Origin: Symbiodinium natans
Taxonomy: Eukaryota; Sar; Dinophyceae; Suessiales; Symbiodiniaceae
Assembly (NCBI GenBank): GCA_905221605.1
Contig: CAJNDS010000191.1
Location: 555,501-619,500, forward strand
Length of the DNA stretch: 64,000 bases
Direction: 5' to 3'
In this document: one piece after another, positions 22,969 through 33,270 of the stretch
How the letters are laid out: every line of letters starts with the position of its first letter
Position numbering within the stretch: position 1 is the first letter of the stretch
Position numbers and translations under genes: made by a program
Notes under the pieces: generated by a model
What the model saw: only the letters and a program-made list of their open reading frames with translations
Told to the model about the DNA's origin: nothing
The model's database searches: none

Positions 22969-25096
22969 CAACAGGCAAGAGCTGAAAGATTGACACGGCC
23001 AGCAGCAACTGCAGAGCTCCCACGATGTTGCTCACCTCGAGCCAGCTTAGGATCCGATTCTTCTGAGAAGTGAAGCAGCTGTGCCAGATCTGTGCGGTCT
23101 CGTTATGCACCGGGGGCTGGTCTTTTCTTAGAGGGGGTTTTGTGGTCTCAGGGTTTCTCGGCACATACTCCTCACCGCATGCCTCTTGGAGATGGTCACT
23201 CAACATCCTAGTTCACGCTGCTCAGCCTACTCGCCCTAAACCCTAAACCCTAAACCCTAAACCCTAAACCCTGAGAGGACAAGGTGGAGCTTGGGATCCC
23301 AAGGCGCAATCGCCACGGCCTTGATGCAGTTGTGATCATTCCTGGGTAGAGAGCTGTGGACAGATTGTGACATTAGATTCTGATACTACATCATATTCTG
23401 ATACTATACACATATATATATATGTATATATACATAATACATCATATAGAAATATATCCATATATATATATATATATATATATTGTCTGCTGCTTATTGC
23501 ATTGCTAGAAGAAGTGCTCCGATGTTCCCCCCTTCTTGTGGTGGTTTAGGGGAACTGTGACTCAAAGGGGGTGCTAGCAAGGGATGACTGGGCCCCCACC
23601 GGTAGGAGCAGGTTGGAATCATTGAAGCCGGCAGGCTCCAGGTTCGAACTGCAACCTTATGGGTGTTTACGAAAATAAGGCACCCCCATTAGAGTCCCCA
23701 AATAGAAGGATTCCCTCAGAATCAGGACCCCCAAGAAGGTACCCCCCCATTTCGGACACCCCCATTATACCAAAACTGATGCATCTGCCATACAGCCGAA
23801 CCCTCAGCTGCAGGCAAAGGCTCCGGGCTCGCATCCGCTGCACGTCGGTCCAGATGTTGAAGAGGCTGCAGCCAATGGAGATGAACGCCATGGCAGCACA
23901 TCCTGCCAGCGACAGGGTTTAGGGTTTAGGGTTTAGGGTTTAGGGGTTAGGGGTTAGGGTTTAGGCTAGTAAACCGCAGGGTGGCCCTTTGAAGGATAGA
24001 AGGCGTGAGGATGGCAGCGAGGCTCGGCTTGCCCTCTTCAAAGCTTGATCTGGGCCATCCTTTCCCAAGAGGCCTGCGAGGCCTGCTTCACAAGTCACAA
24101 GCTTACGTAACCCTAAACCCTACAACCTACAACCCTAAACCCTAAACCTTACTAAACCCTAAACCCTAAACCCTAAACCCTAAACCCTAAACCCTAAACC
24201 CTAAACCCTAAACCCTAAACCCTAAACCCTAAACCCAAACCTCAACCTTTCTGGGTAAGGATGACGTACGCTTTAGCCACACCAAGTTCAGTAGCAGGCC
24301 ACAAGGACGCTCGAGCCTTCAAATTTGAAGTCTGAACACCAAGCGGACCCTTAAATACCCTAAACCCTAAATCCCCTAAATACCCTAAATACCCTAAATC
24401 CCCTAAATACCCTAAATACCCAAAATACCCAAAATACCCTAAATACCCTAAATACCCTAAATCAGAATAGACCAGCCAGGCCACCCCGTGAGGCGTCGCG
24501 GCAGATATTGCAGTACTCACCCGCCCCCAAAGAGCTCAGATCTGCGATGCAGTTGTCCGCATTCCAGGGAATGGCCTGAAACGGGATACAGGGCAATTTG
24601 TTGCTCACTTAAACCCGATGAGTTGGGATGTTCTCCCTTGTACGAACAGCCCTGAATAGGGATTATAATAGGGGGGGGGGGGGGGTACTATACTCCCAAT
24701 TCAGGACTGCTAGAAAAACGGGGGAACATCCTAACCTACAAGCCCCAGTCATGCTCAAAACCTGACTCTGCGTGTTTACGAGTTTTCAAGCAAAGAAACC
24801 ATCCACGTAGGAGTAAGAGGGTCGAGGCTGCCCGAGCAACCGAAGAATCCAAACCGACTCTAAGGTTCACACCCTCTTCGGCTGCTGACCCCTAAACCCT
24901 AAACCCTTTTTAAGCACGGACTGAGGAGGCTGCCCCTAAACCCTAAACCCTAAACCCTAAACCCTAAACCCTAAACCCTAAAACCCTAAACCCTAAACCC
25001 TAAACCCTGGATTGGGCCCCACAAGGCCGGCTAGCGTCAGGGGCAGTAGCTTCCGCGATGTCAAGAAAGGGCCGAAGACAATAAAGAGCACATGGC
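22969..25096 (-). CDS. Part of an unidentified membrane protein gene, four phase-matched exons
   Basis: Exons 25096-25023, 24575-24521, 23902-23802 and 23062-22969 (minus) fit together with phases 0, 1, 0 and 1 at their ends. They encode HVLFIVFGPFLTSRKLLPLT, then AIPWNADNCIADLSSLGAG, then CAAMAFISIGCSLFNIWTDV plus a basic Arg-rich tail, then SNIVGALQLLLAVSIFQLLP. Donors are GT, G|GTGAGT, AGG|GTTCGG and G|GTGGCA; acceptors are CCTAAG|G, TTTCAG|G, GGCAG|G and TCTCAG|A. An upstream exon probably lies at about 25413-25325 (GQADIFIGLEALLVESAKYR). Telomeric arrays of 20-95 bp lie in each intron, and the first acceptor sits at the very edge of a family A element. The protein is Cys-containing and multi-pass; the family is unknown. 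Confidence 0.5.
23233..23271. repeat. CCCTAAA array
   Basis: Five perfect units in the intron between the exons at 23902 and 23062. Confidence 0.95.
23655..23764. mobile_element. Family B element, reverse orientation
   Basis: TTATGGGTGTTTACGAAAAT at one end and CCATTTCGGACACCCCCATT at the other, with the AATAGAAGGATTCCC core. It lies in the intron upstream of the exon at 23062. Confidence 0.85.
23917..23965. repeat. TTTAGGG array beside an exon acceptor
   Basis: Six units ending 14 bp from the acceptor of the exon at 23902. In transcript sense they are CCCTAAA just before the 3' splice site. Confidence 0.95.
24152..24463. repeat. CCCTAAA array followed by a variant CCCTAAATA array
   Basis: 24152-24238 is twelve near-perfect CCCTAAA units. 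24354-24463 is a separate higher-order array built mainly of CCCTAAATA with CCCTAAATC and CCAAAATA variants. In translation it gives the Leu-Gly-Tyr repeat that should not be read as protein. Confidence 0.9.
24623..24733. mobile_element. Family A element with poly-G core
   Basis: TTGGGATGTTCTCCCTTGTA opens the element and GGGGGAACATCCTAA closes it. The core contains a run of 16 G at 24671-24686 where other copies have a short C run. Confidence 0.85.
24751..24890 (-). CDS. Candidate exon, minus strand
   Basis: The frame is open for about 45 codons from a TTTAGGGGTCAG acceptor-like end and reads EEGVNLRVGLDSSVARAAST then LLLLRGWFLCLKTRKHAESG. It falls inside what I model as the intron between the exons at 25096 and 24575, so it is either an alternative exon or a chance frame. 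Confidence 0.25.
24937..25009. repeat. CCCTAAA array
   Basis: About ten units with one CCCTAAAA slip, lying within the intron between the exons at 25096 and 24575. Confidence 0.95.
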
Positions 25097-25100
25097 CTTA

Positions 25101-25317
25101 GGATGTTCGCCCTTGTACCTGACAGTCCTTAATAGGGATTATAGTACCCCCCCCCCCTTCGAATCCCTATTAAGGGCCCGAAACCCTAAACCCTAAACCT
25201 TAAACCTTAAACCCTAAACCCTAAACCCTAAACCCTAAACCTTAAACCTTAAACCCTAAACCCTAAACCCTAAACCTTAAACCCTAAACCCTGTTAGGTA
25301 TAAGGGGGGGAGCATCC
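25101..25317. mobile_element. Family A element interrupted by a telomeric array
   Basis: Left arm GGATGTTCGCCCTTGTACC; right end GTTAGGTATAAGGGGGGGAG then CATCCC. The telomeric array 25178-25292 lies inside the right half, so it entered after the element. Confidence 0.85.
25178..25292. repeat. CCCTAAA/CCTTAAA array inside a family A element
   Basis: Sixteen units mixing CCCTAAA and CTTAAAC forms, interrupting the right arm of a family A element between CTATTAAGGG and CTGTTAGG. Confidence 0.9.
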
Positions 25318-25324
25318 CCCCCTC

Positions 25325-25413
25325 TGGCCTTGTAGATCCTGTACTTGGCGCTTTCGACGAGCAGGGCCTCGAGCCCTATAAAGATGTCGGCCTGGCCGCT
25401 TGCTTGCTTGAGG
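25325..25413 (-). CDS. Candidate exon upstream of the 22.9-25.1 kb membrane gene
   Basis: The minus frame reads ASGQADIFIGLEALLVESAK followed by YRIYKARG, mixed hydrophobic and charged. A GA donor (GCC A|GAGG) would join it in phase 1 to the exon at 25096. Between the two lies a family A element carrying a telomeric array. Confidence 0.4.
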
Positions 25414-25699
25414 CTTAGGGCTGTTTAGGGTTTAGGAGTTTAATCGCTCACACGACACGCCAGGCGAGGTACACTCGAGGGTTTAGGTGTTTAGGGTTTA
25501 GGGTTTATATAGGGTTCAAAAAGGGTGTAGGGTGTAGGCATAGGGTTTAGGTCCAGGTTCTGGGAGTTCAAGCTTGCTCAGTCTCCCCTGAATTTGTTTC
25601 GTAAATGAGGAGGGATCGCGACTGATTTCACAAGTCAAGCTCGCAGATAGCTGTAGGTTACCATGGCGTCATCCAGGAAATCCAACAGCTTCCATGATC

Positions 25700-26150
25700 A
25701 AGTCTTGAAGCCCCTGGTAATCATGGCAAGATCACTACGAACTAAGAACGAACAATTCCTTAGTAACAAGTCTGCACGAAGATAGTATTAGTGACCATAC
25801 TAACCCGATAATTGGTGGTAAGAACAGATGATAAACAAATAAAATCAATGAAAAGTAATGAAGGTGAATAAACGATTATTCGTTCACAACACAGTCTCGT
25901 TCACAACACAGTCAAACAAAAAACAGTCATGATAAATTGACAGTAGTCGTCAGTAACAATTGCTGAATGACTCCTATACATGAGAATAATAATCATAATA
26001 GTAAAGAAAGACTATAGTACCAACAAGCACTAGTAGTAGCAATAGGAATCGTCATGATTATAACAGTGACAATAATAAGAGTAACCATAACAATATTTCA
26101 TCATCGTGAATTAGCTGTGACATCTTAATGACTACAAAGCAACATATTGA
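25700..26150. other. AT-rich stretch without elements
   Basis: A low-complexity, A-rich region with scattered GTAA, CAATAATA and ACAGTC motifs and no arrays, elements or credible frames. It may separate transcription units. Similar short tracts lie at 13080-13160, 14210-14290 and 38470-38545. Confidence 0.6.
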
Positions 26151-26532
26151 CGAACAACAACGATACAATGGAAATGTACTGACATCAATCCTGACGCGGG
26201 CCTCCATGTCCCGGCATTTGTCGGACCTAACGCGAGCAACACACAGCGGTGTGGAAAGGGTTTAGGGTTTTTTTCTTGGGGTTTAGGATCCCTCTCTCTC
26301 TCTCTCTGCGAAGAAGGTACGCGCAGATTCGAACGACTGGTGTGTTGGATCATGAGTTTGCGCAGTCATCGCCACTTAGAGCGGTACACCCCCATAAGGC
26401 TCTCCATGCGGGCTCTGATCATAGCTTCCCAGCTGAGACAAGCAGCTGGAGGCACGTATATTGACCATAGGCCCATGGCCACTGATGCAGGTTGCCTGGA
26501 AGGCGCAGCTCTGACAGGAGCCCAAACAACTT

Positions 26533-26645
26533 GGTAGCCCAGTGAACAGATTATAATATGGGCACCCTTTTTGGGGTTTTGTTACTTTATAAGGGAACCC
26601 AGAACCAACAAAAGGGTAAAGGGTACCACTGGGCTACCAAGACAA
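26533..26645. mobile_element. Family E inverted-repeat element
   Basis: Left CTTGGTAGCCCAGT is the inverse of right ACTGGGCTACCAAG. The core TTATAAGGGAACCCAGAACC matches the 1.1-kb copy. Confidence 0.9.
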
Positions 26646-26995
26646 AAACGGAATGCTGTGTTTACTCGGCTCAACTTTCTGGACATCGAAGACCTTGCTA
26701 CAACTTTCGGATTGCGTGGCCAATAACAGGTAAAGAACAATTACAGAACATGCATTCGGTCGGACACACATTCAACAGCGATGGCCTAAACTGGATATGG
26801 CTGCTTCGCCTGCTGTTTTTTCCAGGCTTGACGGGTAAAGGATGGGGCGCCATGGACCCTTTTCGCTAAACCCTAAACCCTAAACCCTAAACCCTAAACC
26901 CTGAGTGCTTCCGGCACCTTTAGAGCCTCTGCTGCCAGGGCTTTGAGGATACGTGGCAGGCAGGGTGAAGAAGCTTGGACGCTCATGCACCAGGT

Positions 26996-27104
26996 GGGGG
27001 TTTCCGAAATTCGGGGGGTACCTACTTGGGGTCTTTATGATAAGGGAAGCCTACTATTTGGGGGTCTATATTGGGGGCCCCCCTATTTTCGTAAACCCCC
27101 ATGT
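26996..27104. mobile_element. Family B element
   Basis: The best copy: GGGGGTTTCCGAAATTCGGG at the left, TATTTTCGTAAACCCCCATG at the right. The left end follows CACCAG|GTGG, so the element could supply a splice donor. Confidence 0.9.
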
Positions 27105-27402
27105 CGGGTCGGAGACAGAACAAGAGTACGGTCAAAACACAGAAGCCTCCCTCAGTCCCCATGCCGCCTAACGTGCTGCCACCAGTAAAAGCATGTCCAA
27201 GTGTCCTCGTTCCGTGGACAGCGCGGCCGCAGGTAACCCTCGCAGAAGTGCTCCGATCCTCAGCATGCAGGTTCTGAGGGCTCACCAGGTAAAGGGAATT
27301 TGCTTCCTTCACTCATACAGCCGTATAGCAGTACCGCAAGCTACCCCGGATCTTCCCGGCCGCAACGCAGCATGAAATGATGTTGCTGTGAGAGCCATAT
27401 GC

Positions 27403-27665
27403 CTATCTCCTCAGGGCTTGTGAGGTCACGAAAGAGTCCTCATCCCAGTCAAACCTCTGGCGCCGGACCAGCGCAAAGTGGGGACAAGAGTATTTGGTTT
27501 TAGGGTTTCGGAAATTGTTTAAAGGGTTTAGGGGTCGGTGATTGATGGGTTCTACCCCTGCGACGTCAAATCGTGGCGCATCGAAAGCACGAGGGAGACC
27601 AGCAAGAGCAGCTTCCTTGCGGCGCGGCGCTGTCAGATGCTTTTGAAGAACGAGTTGCACCCATC
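27403..27665 (-). CDS. Candidate coding stretch, minus strand
   Basis: Two good segments share one frame: LTAPRRKEAALAGLPRAFDA (27650-27540) and HFALVRRQRFDWDEDSF (27480-27410), separated by telomere-like sequence. They may be two exons of one gene. The plus strand is also open over 27538-27729. Confidence 0.25.
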
Positions 27666-28202
27666 GAGCCCCTTTTGCCCAAGATCCTCAAGTCTCCACT
27701 GTAAGGACTGTAATGTTAAGGCCTCATGATCACGACAGCACCGCTGCAAAAGTACCCAACACAAACGCGCAAGACATGGGGGCCAGTGCGTCCTGAAGTT
27801 TCCGAAGGCGGTTATGCCGCATCCTTGGGGGGCACAGGCTGGTGGCAAGTCAGGGCCATGGGGCTCTGCCAGGATTCAGGTATAGGGTTTACTCGGCGCT
27901 GTCTCTGAGTCTGAGCAACTGAGCGCGACTGCACTGGGTTGAGGGTTTAGGGTTTAGGGTTTGCTTAAGGTGCCTTAGAGAAGCGTGGGGTCCATCATGG
28001 GCACGATAAACAACACTTGCATGCCAATTCGACTGGTGTGCTTCCGGCTCGTGGTTGAGGAACCGAAACTTTTAGTCAGAAGACTTTGCACCACAAGTCC
28101 ACACATGCGTTGAGTGTAAGACCCTCGCCCTGAAAGCCGAAGCCCAACAGCTTCCCTTATTTGAACGACCCATGCACAGTGTTAACCGACAATGCTTTTG
28201 GT

Positions 28203-28298
28203 GAAGACCCCCCCCCCCCTAAGAATAAAGACATTCTGCCTGGCAAGAGCATTATAGGGATCATCATCTTTTATCTTCTGGGGGGGGGTCTGAAGCAC
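28203..28298. mobile_element. Single inverted-repeat element with G/C ends
   Basis: GTGAAGACCCCCCCCCCCC faces GGGGGGGGGTCTGAAGCAC across about 70 bp. No second copy was recognised in the window. Confidence 0.45.
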
Positions 28299-28503
28299 AT
28301 GGTAGCATAGCAGTATCAGTTCTCAAAGGATTGGGGTCCTTTGCATTCCCGTCATGGCAGGTGTTGAGTTGAAGTACCTGAACATAGCAGCAGCCATCCC
28401 CTTCCTATTATTAGGGTGCAAAGACCTACTTCGATGACCCAAAGAGCTGCAAGCAGTGCAGGCAGGTGGCTCCCTATTCGGAAGCAGCACGCATTTGCCT
28501 GGC

Positions 28504-28600
28504 TGGCTGGATAGAGGGGTGGGGGGTCGGGGGGTCGGGGGGGGGGGGGGGGGGGACTTTACACACACACACAAACATACACATACACACACACACACAC
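28504..28600. repeat. Poly-G followed by CA microsatellite
   Basis: A run of about 20 G (28537-28555) ends in GGACTTT and then CACACACA and TACACA repeats. Confidence 0.9.
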
Positions 28601-29401
28601 GTATATATATATATATATACATATAATGTATATATATATATATACAGGTAGTTCTCTCAAGTAGGGTCCCTTGTGGGGTCCCATAAATAGCTTGCTTGGG
28701 AGTTGAGTTCGAAGCACCCTACCTGAAGAACCCCTAGACTTTGCTTACTTGTAGGCGACCCAGAGGGTGTCCGAGCACCTTTGATTGCGACTTCACTAAG
28801 AACCTACAAAAATGGTTGGCCAGAATAAAGGCTACCCGTTTTGGCTTAAAGGGAATCATGAGGGGCCCCAAACCCTACAAAAGGGAACAAGGGCCCTTCT
28901 CTGGGTCCTAGTTGGTTCTCCGATTCTTGAGGTAAAAACCCAAAATGCCCCGAAGATTGCACGCGCACGGCTTCATGGCCTCGCAACAGCGAAAAGGGCA
29001 GCCACCGCGCCGGAGACACCGCAGGGGCGGTATACCGGGAAGGCAGGGTATGCCTTAGTCTCTTACAGCTTCAGGGGTTCGTTCTTTTGGCAGGGTATGG
29101 CAGGGCGTCATCAAATTGCAAGGTTTTGAGCGTGGGGCCCAAAGACTTGGCTTTGCTGAATGGCGGAAGGCCCAGAGCCAGAGCCTCCAAAGGCCTGTTC
29201 GGCTTTAAAGCCTACCCCAAGCCCTCGTTGAACCCAGCCCTTCTTGAACATGAACCCTCGGGAGATGGTGCCGTGTCACCAACAGACCGGAATCTGCATG
29301 ATCTTTGTCACCTATCCACGGCCACGCGCACCCGCAGACCGTAAAATTTAGGATGTTTAGGGTTTAGAGTTTAGGGCTTAGAGTTTAGGGTTTAGGCCTG
29401 C

Positions 29402-29478
29402 CACGGACCATCAGGCAAGCATCGGTCCAGCCGCCTTTCCAGACGAACGCCGAAATCCGCCAGCCTTCCGCTTCCAAG
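29402..29478 (-). CDS. Candidate exon flanked by telomeric arrays
   Basis: Between a TTTAGGG array (29480-29522) and degenerate heptamers (29350-29396) the minus frame reads LEAEGWRISAFVWKGGWTDA then CLMVRG. All plus frames are open as well, so strand is inferred from the neighbours. Confidence 0.25.
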
Positions 29479-29479
29479 G

Positions 29480-29522
29480 GTTTAGGGTTTAGGGTTTAGG
29501 GTTTAGGGTTTAGGGTTTAGGG
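29480..29522. repeat. TTTAGGG array
   Basis: Six perfect units. Confidence 0.95.
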
Positions 29523-31477
29523 TAAGCGTTGATCCCAACCCGGCCAGGGTCGCTCTGTTTTCAAATCCGGTAGCCCTTCTGGGTTGTTGGGTGCTCAATG
29601 AAGGACGAGTGAGGTATCTAGATGGGGATCCATGCAAAGGGAGCAAATCCTACCTGTCATCACAGCTTACCCCATGTTGGCGTGGTGGTACAGCCTAGCT
29701 AGATGATGACTTCTCAAGGTCATGCAGCTTTGCGTGTTGAACGAGACTGTCTGCCAAGACGCACGGCGCACACTACGTCCTTTGCACGGCGCCTAAACCA
29801 CGTTGCATGTGGCCTCTTGCGACAAGTCGGCACGTCGTCCTTGATCTGTGGGATGTCATCGCCGGCCCCTGCAGAACTTCTTTCGGTTGTTGAAACGTTG
29901 GGGGGGGGGGGGAGGTTTTGGGCTGTCGTGGGTTAGAGGGGCTTGCAGTAGGGGGTAGTGAGGTGTTTATGGCTAACGCCGTTCACTTATGGCGCGCTCT
30001 ATTTCTATGCAACTTCGGTTTAGGAGTACAGGGCTAAACGCTTGAAGGGGTTTCAGAGGCTTATTTTCAGTTCGGGTGAGGGACTGGTTGGGGATCCCAT
30101 GTTCTTGCCTTCGGGTTCAAGGGATCAGGCTGCAGGATTTTCATGGTGGAGGACAAGTCGAAATCCTACACATCCACGGACAGGCACTTCAACTAAGCTT
30201 CCGAGACCCTAAAGCCCTACATCAGGGGCTTTCGGGCACTTATATAAAACCCTAAGATGCCCCCCTGACTCCCGTTTGGCCTGCTGAGGTTTTGCCGGGC
30301 TTCTCGGAATCCTCTTTGATCTGGCGCAGGGCACTGTGTGCTTTGCTGGTGAGTACGTAGCTACTTCAATTGTGTTTTGGCTCCATAACCTGGATGCGAC
30401 TTTTCTCCAAGCGAGAAATTGCACGGCGCACGGGCAGAGTCATCGCACAATTGAACATTTGGTCCGTCTCCGGCTCATGAACCGAAATGCGTCCGTGCTG
30501 TCCAACGTTGGACCACAGCAATATCGGTTGCGTTTAATTGTCAACTGTATCGGTATACATCCTAAACCCTAAACCCTAAACCCTAGAAACCCTAAACCAG
30601 CAGATGGAACAGGCTGCAGCTCCCACTGCGTTTAAGAGGAGTCAAACGCGCCAAACCCTTTTGTTTTTTGAACCCAGACTCCCGAAGTCAGCGCCAAGTT
30701 CATAAACCCTAAACCCTAAACCCTAAACCCTAAACCCCAACTGCCATCGGCCTCAGAAGTGCGCGGCTCGCCGCCGGGGGTTTTCGGCCGCTGGTCGCGC
30801 GTCTCCGGAGAAGGAGGCTCCGCCGGAATCATGCTACGGCCCGCGTGACTCAGGGCGTAAGATGCAATATAGCGTCCTTGATAATTCATTAGAGTCGGGC
30901 TTTTGGATTTGGGCGGTTATTGGAGTATAAATATAGAAGGGCCATAAGGGAAGACTAGTAATGATTAGTCCAGCCTTTCTGGGCTGAAGAAGGGCTCGGT
31001 GTATCTAATCATAATCTAAAAATCTGGGCATTTCGACTTTCGGGGTGGGCTTTTGGGACGGCTGTGGGATTGAGGCCTGAAGTTTTTGTGACTACTCATG
31101 CAGGCCCCAGCTTGTCACATCATGACATGACCCTGCAAATGCTCTGAGCCAAGCTTCACCGGCAGCATGCTTCCATACTGAGAGTCGTGCTGACTTCCAG
31201 TGACTGCTTGCATGTTGATGCAGGCCCCTGGTTCCACCATCTATATATCTGGAGGATTGCGTAAGGCTCCAGCCGCTATTCGCCTCTTGTCCTCAGCGTC
31301 TTCAGCACAGTGCTGCAATTCTGCGTCTCGTTATGGCTCCCTAAGCTTCCCCCAAGGGTCCCTAGGTACCTAGCCCCCCATGAAGCCCCCCCCCCTCCCT
31401 TAAGAACCCTAAACCCTAAACCCTAAACCCTATATTCAGCCGGAGGGCTTTGTCACGCTTGCCCTTGGCAGGCCGGG

Positions 31478-31810
31478 ATGATGGCTTTGGTAGCTGCCGT
31501 TCTTCTGGACTGTGGTCGTAATGGCAGTAGTTGCACTCCTCAGCTCAAACCCCTACAGACTATACTCCCCTTAGAACCTGAATTGAAACATGATATGTCT
31601 ATTTATTCCCTTGGGTTTATAGAAACAAAAAACAACAAAATTATTCCTAAGGAGGTTGTAAGTGGTGACCTCCTCAGTGCGGTCGAAGAGTCACTTCCAT
31701 TGCGGCATCCAATTGACCTCAGAAACACTCTTGGCGATTCTTGGCCTGAATTTGCTCATCTTGTTGCAGAGATGACTATGTCTCTTCAGGCACTTGGGAT
31801 AGGGCCCTAA
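31478..31810 (+). CDS. 110-codon plus-strand ORF, unidentified
   Basis: This is the most natural plus-strand frame in the window. It starts MMALVAAVLLDC and includes KNNKIIPKEVVSGDLLSAVE and RNTLGDSWPEFAHLVAEMTM. It starts 40 bp after one telomeric array and its last codons run into another. It opposes the general minus orientation. It could be a real exon of an unrelated gene, a retrocopy fragment or chance. Confidence 0.3.
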   Translation: MMALVAAVLLDCGRNGSSCTPQLKPLQTILPLEPELKHDMSIYSLGFIETKNNKIIPKEVVSGDLLSAVEESLPLRHPIDLRNTLGDSWPEFAHLVAEMTMSLQALGIGP

Positions 31811-31874
31811 ACCCTAAACCCTAAACCCTAAACCCTAAACCCTAAGCCCTAAGCCCTAAGCCCTAAGCCCTAAG
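31806..31874. repeat. CCCTAAA array turning into CCCTAAG
   Basis: Five CCCTAAA units are followed by five CCCTAAG units, a clean switch of repeat type within one array, which implies local spread of a point variant. Confidence 0.9.
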
Positions 31875-32527
31875 AATAAGTTCAGCCTTACCGGCTCGAA
31901 AGTCCCTGCCTTTGAATATCCGGGCTCCAACCGTCTGCGACTTCTAAGTTCTCCAGACCCCAGCCTTCCTCCGGCTGCGTGTAAGTTTCGGGTTTCGGGT
32001 TTAGGGCTTCGGGTTTAGGGCCTTCGCTCGCCTCTGCAAGATTCTGCAACTCCCACATCATCTCTTAAGGCCCCCGAGGATTCTTCAGCTTCTTCATCCT
32101 GACCTATCTTGGGGTCGGAAGATCGCGAACCCATCAGCTCAAAGCTCCCGCCGTACACCAACTATGAACCCTAACCTCCCACATGCAAAGGGCCCTTATG
32201 AGGTCCCATGAAAAGCCCCAACCATGTTTCAGCTGCGTCTCCTTCAGGTCCCCAGACTCAGACACCGTTCATCAACCCGCACCCAGAATCCGGAATCCGA
32301 TGCCTCTATTCCTGAACCTAAACACCCCCCGAAATAACATCCCTAATTCCCTATGGCACAAACCTCTAACAACCTCAATCCTAAGCCCGAACAACCCCTA
32401 AACCCTAAACCCTAAACCCTAAACCCTTTCGGTAGCCGGACAGAGCAACGCCGGATAACTGCCGAAAGGCCCGCACGCTCAGCACGTCTCCTTTATGCAA
32501 CTGAAGAGCTAAACCCTGAACTACTAA

Positions 32528-32627
32528 TTGCTTAAGAACCCCGAAAAAAAAACAGTCTTCTTTATTAAGGGGTAATATAGGGACTATTATTTTGTTATTC
32601 TTTTGGGGTTCTGAAGCAAGTACTAGT
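32528..32627. mobile_element. Family F inverted-repeat element
   Basis: TTGCTTAAGAACCCCGAAAA to CTTTTGGGGTTCTGAAGCAA, with an AT-rich core. Confidence 0.8.
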
Positions 32628-32751
32628 GAACTCTAGTCCCTAAAACCCTACAAACCCTCAACCCGCCGGGCCGCGGAGTGTAGAAAGCGCAAGGTCGGCA
32701 GCCAGCCTGTTTGTTGGCGGGGTGCGTAAACTCTTCGGACACACCTCTTCG

Positions 32752-32818
32752 GCTGTTCCCCCTAATACTAACAGTCCTTAATGGGGATTATAGTACCCCC
32801 TATTTAATCCCTGTTAGG
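32752..32818. mobile_element. Family A element, right arm missing
   Basis: GGCTGTTCCCCCTAATACTA and the AT-rich core are present. The copy stops after CCCTGTTAGG. Confidence 0.75.
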
Positions 32819-33168
32819 CACATCGCCACACACCTGCTTGGAGATCAGGACGCCGTTCAAGGGATGCTATTGCTGGTGTTTGGTTTGGGGGGAGAAGATG
32901 GGGCAGGTCGTGCGGTCTACAAGCTTGAATAGGATGAGCAGCTTCAACGTTGCTAGTCCATGAATCTTTGAGAAGCCCGGTAGGTGCTTGCCGGAAAAAA
33001 AGCCATGAGGGCTCAACATCTACAGAGCTAAGCAGTGGACAGCCGTCCCATGACCAGCGGAGCCCACGGAAGGCGGCTGCCCCCGTCGCCGCCGTGCCTG
33101 CGGTGAGGTTCATGGGCGCCGAGAGCTCAGAACAGCAGCGCAGGGGAGAAAATGTGGGGAATCCCTAC

Positions 33169-33270
33169 CTTGGCCACAATCTCCTGTTCAGACTCCGTGT
33201 CTGTGGGGTCCGACACCGAGTCGTAGAGGATGTGCTGTGCCTTGGAGTCTTGGAGATTTGATGGGAGGAC
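33169..33270 (-). CDS. Candidate exon, acidic segment
   Basis: It is exactly 34 codons, bounded by CCCTAG|G and GCCAAG|GTAGGG. It reads LQDSKAQHILYDSVSDPTDT then ESEQEIVAK, an acidic flexible segment. Both boundaries are canonical and phase 0. The next exon may begin at 33092 after ACCGCAG|G. The family is unknown. Confidence 0.5.

Larger units (their letters stand above)
26150..33168. other. No firm gene; elements, arrays and weak ORFs
   Basis: Holds family E, B, A and F elements and arrays at 26868-26902, 27945, 29350-29522, 30560-30740, 31400 and 31806. Coding-like pieces without fixed phase include plus 27108-27276, plus 28318-28500 (ELKYLNIAAAIPFLLLGCKD; TYFDDPKSCKQCRQ), plus 29530-29700, plus 31880-31976 and minus 30835-30730 (PAEPPSPETRDQRPKTPGGE). 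Confidence 0.4.

Noticed and set aside
24242-24520. Leu-Gly-Tyr repeat protein on the minus strand
   Set aside because: It is the translation of the CCCTAAATA array.
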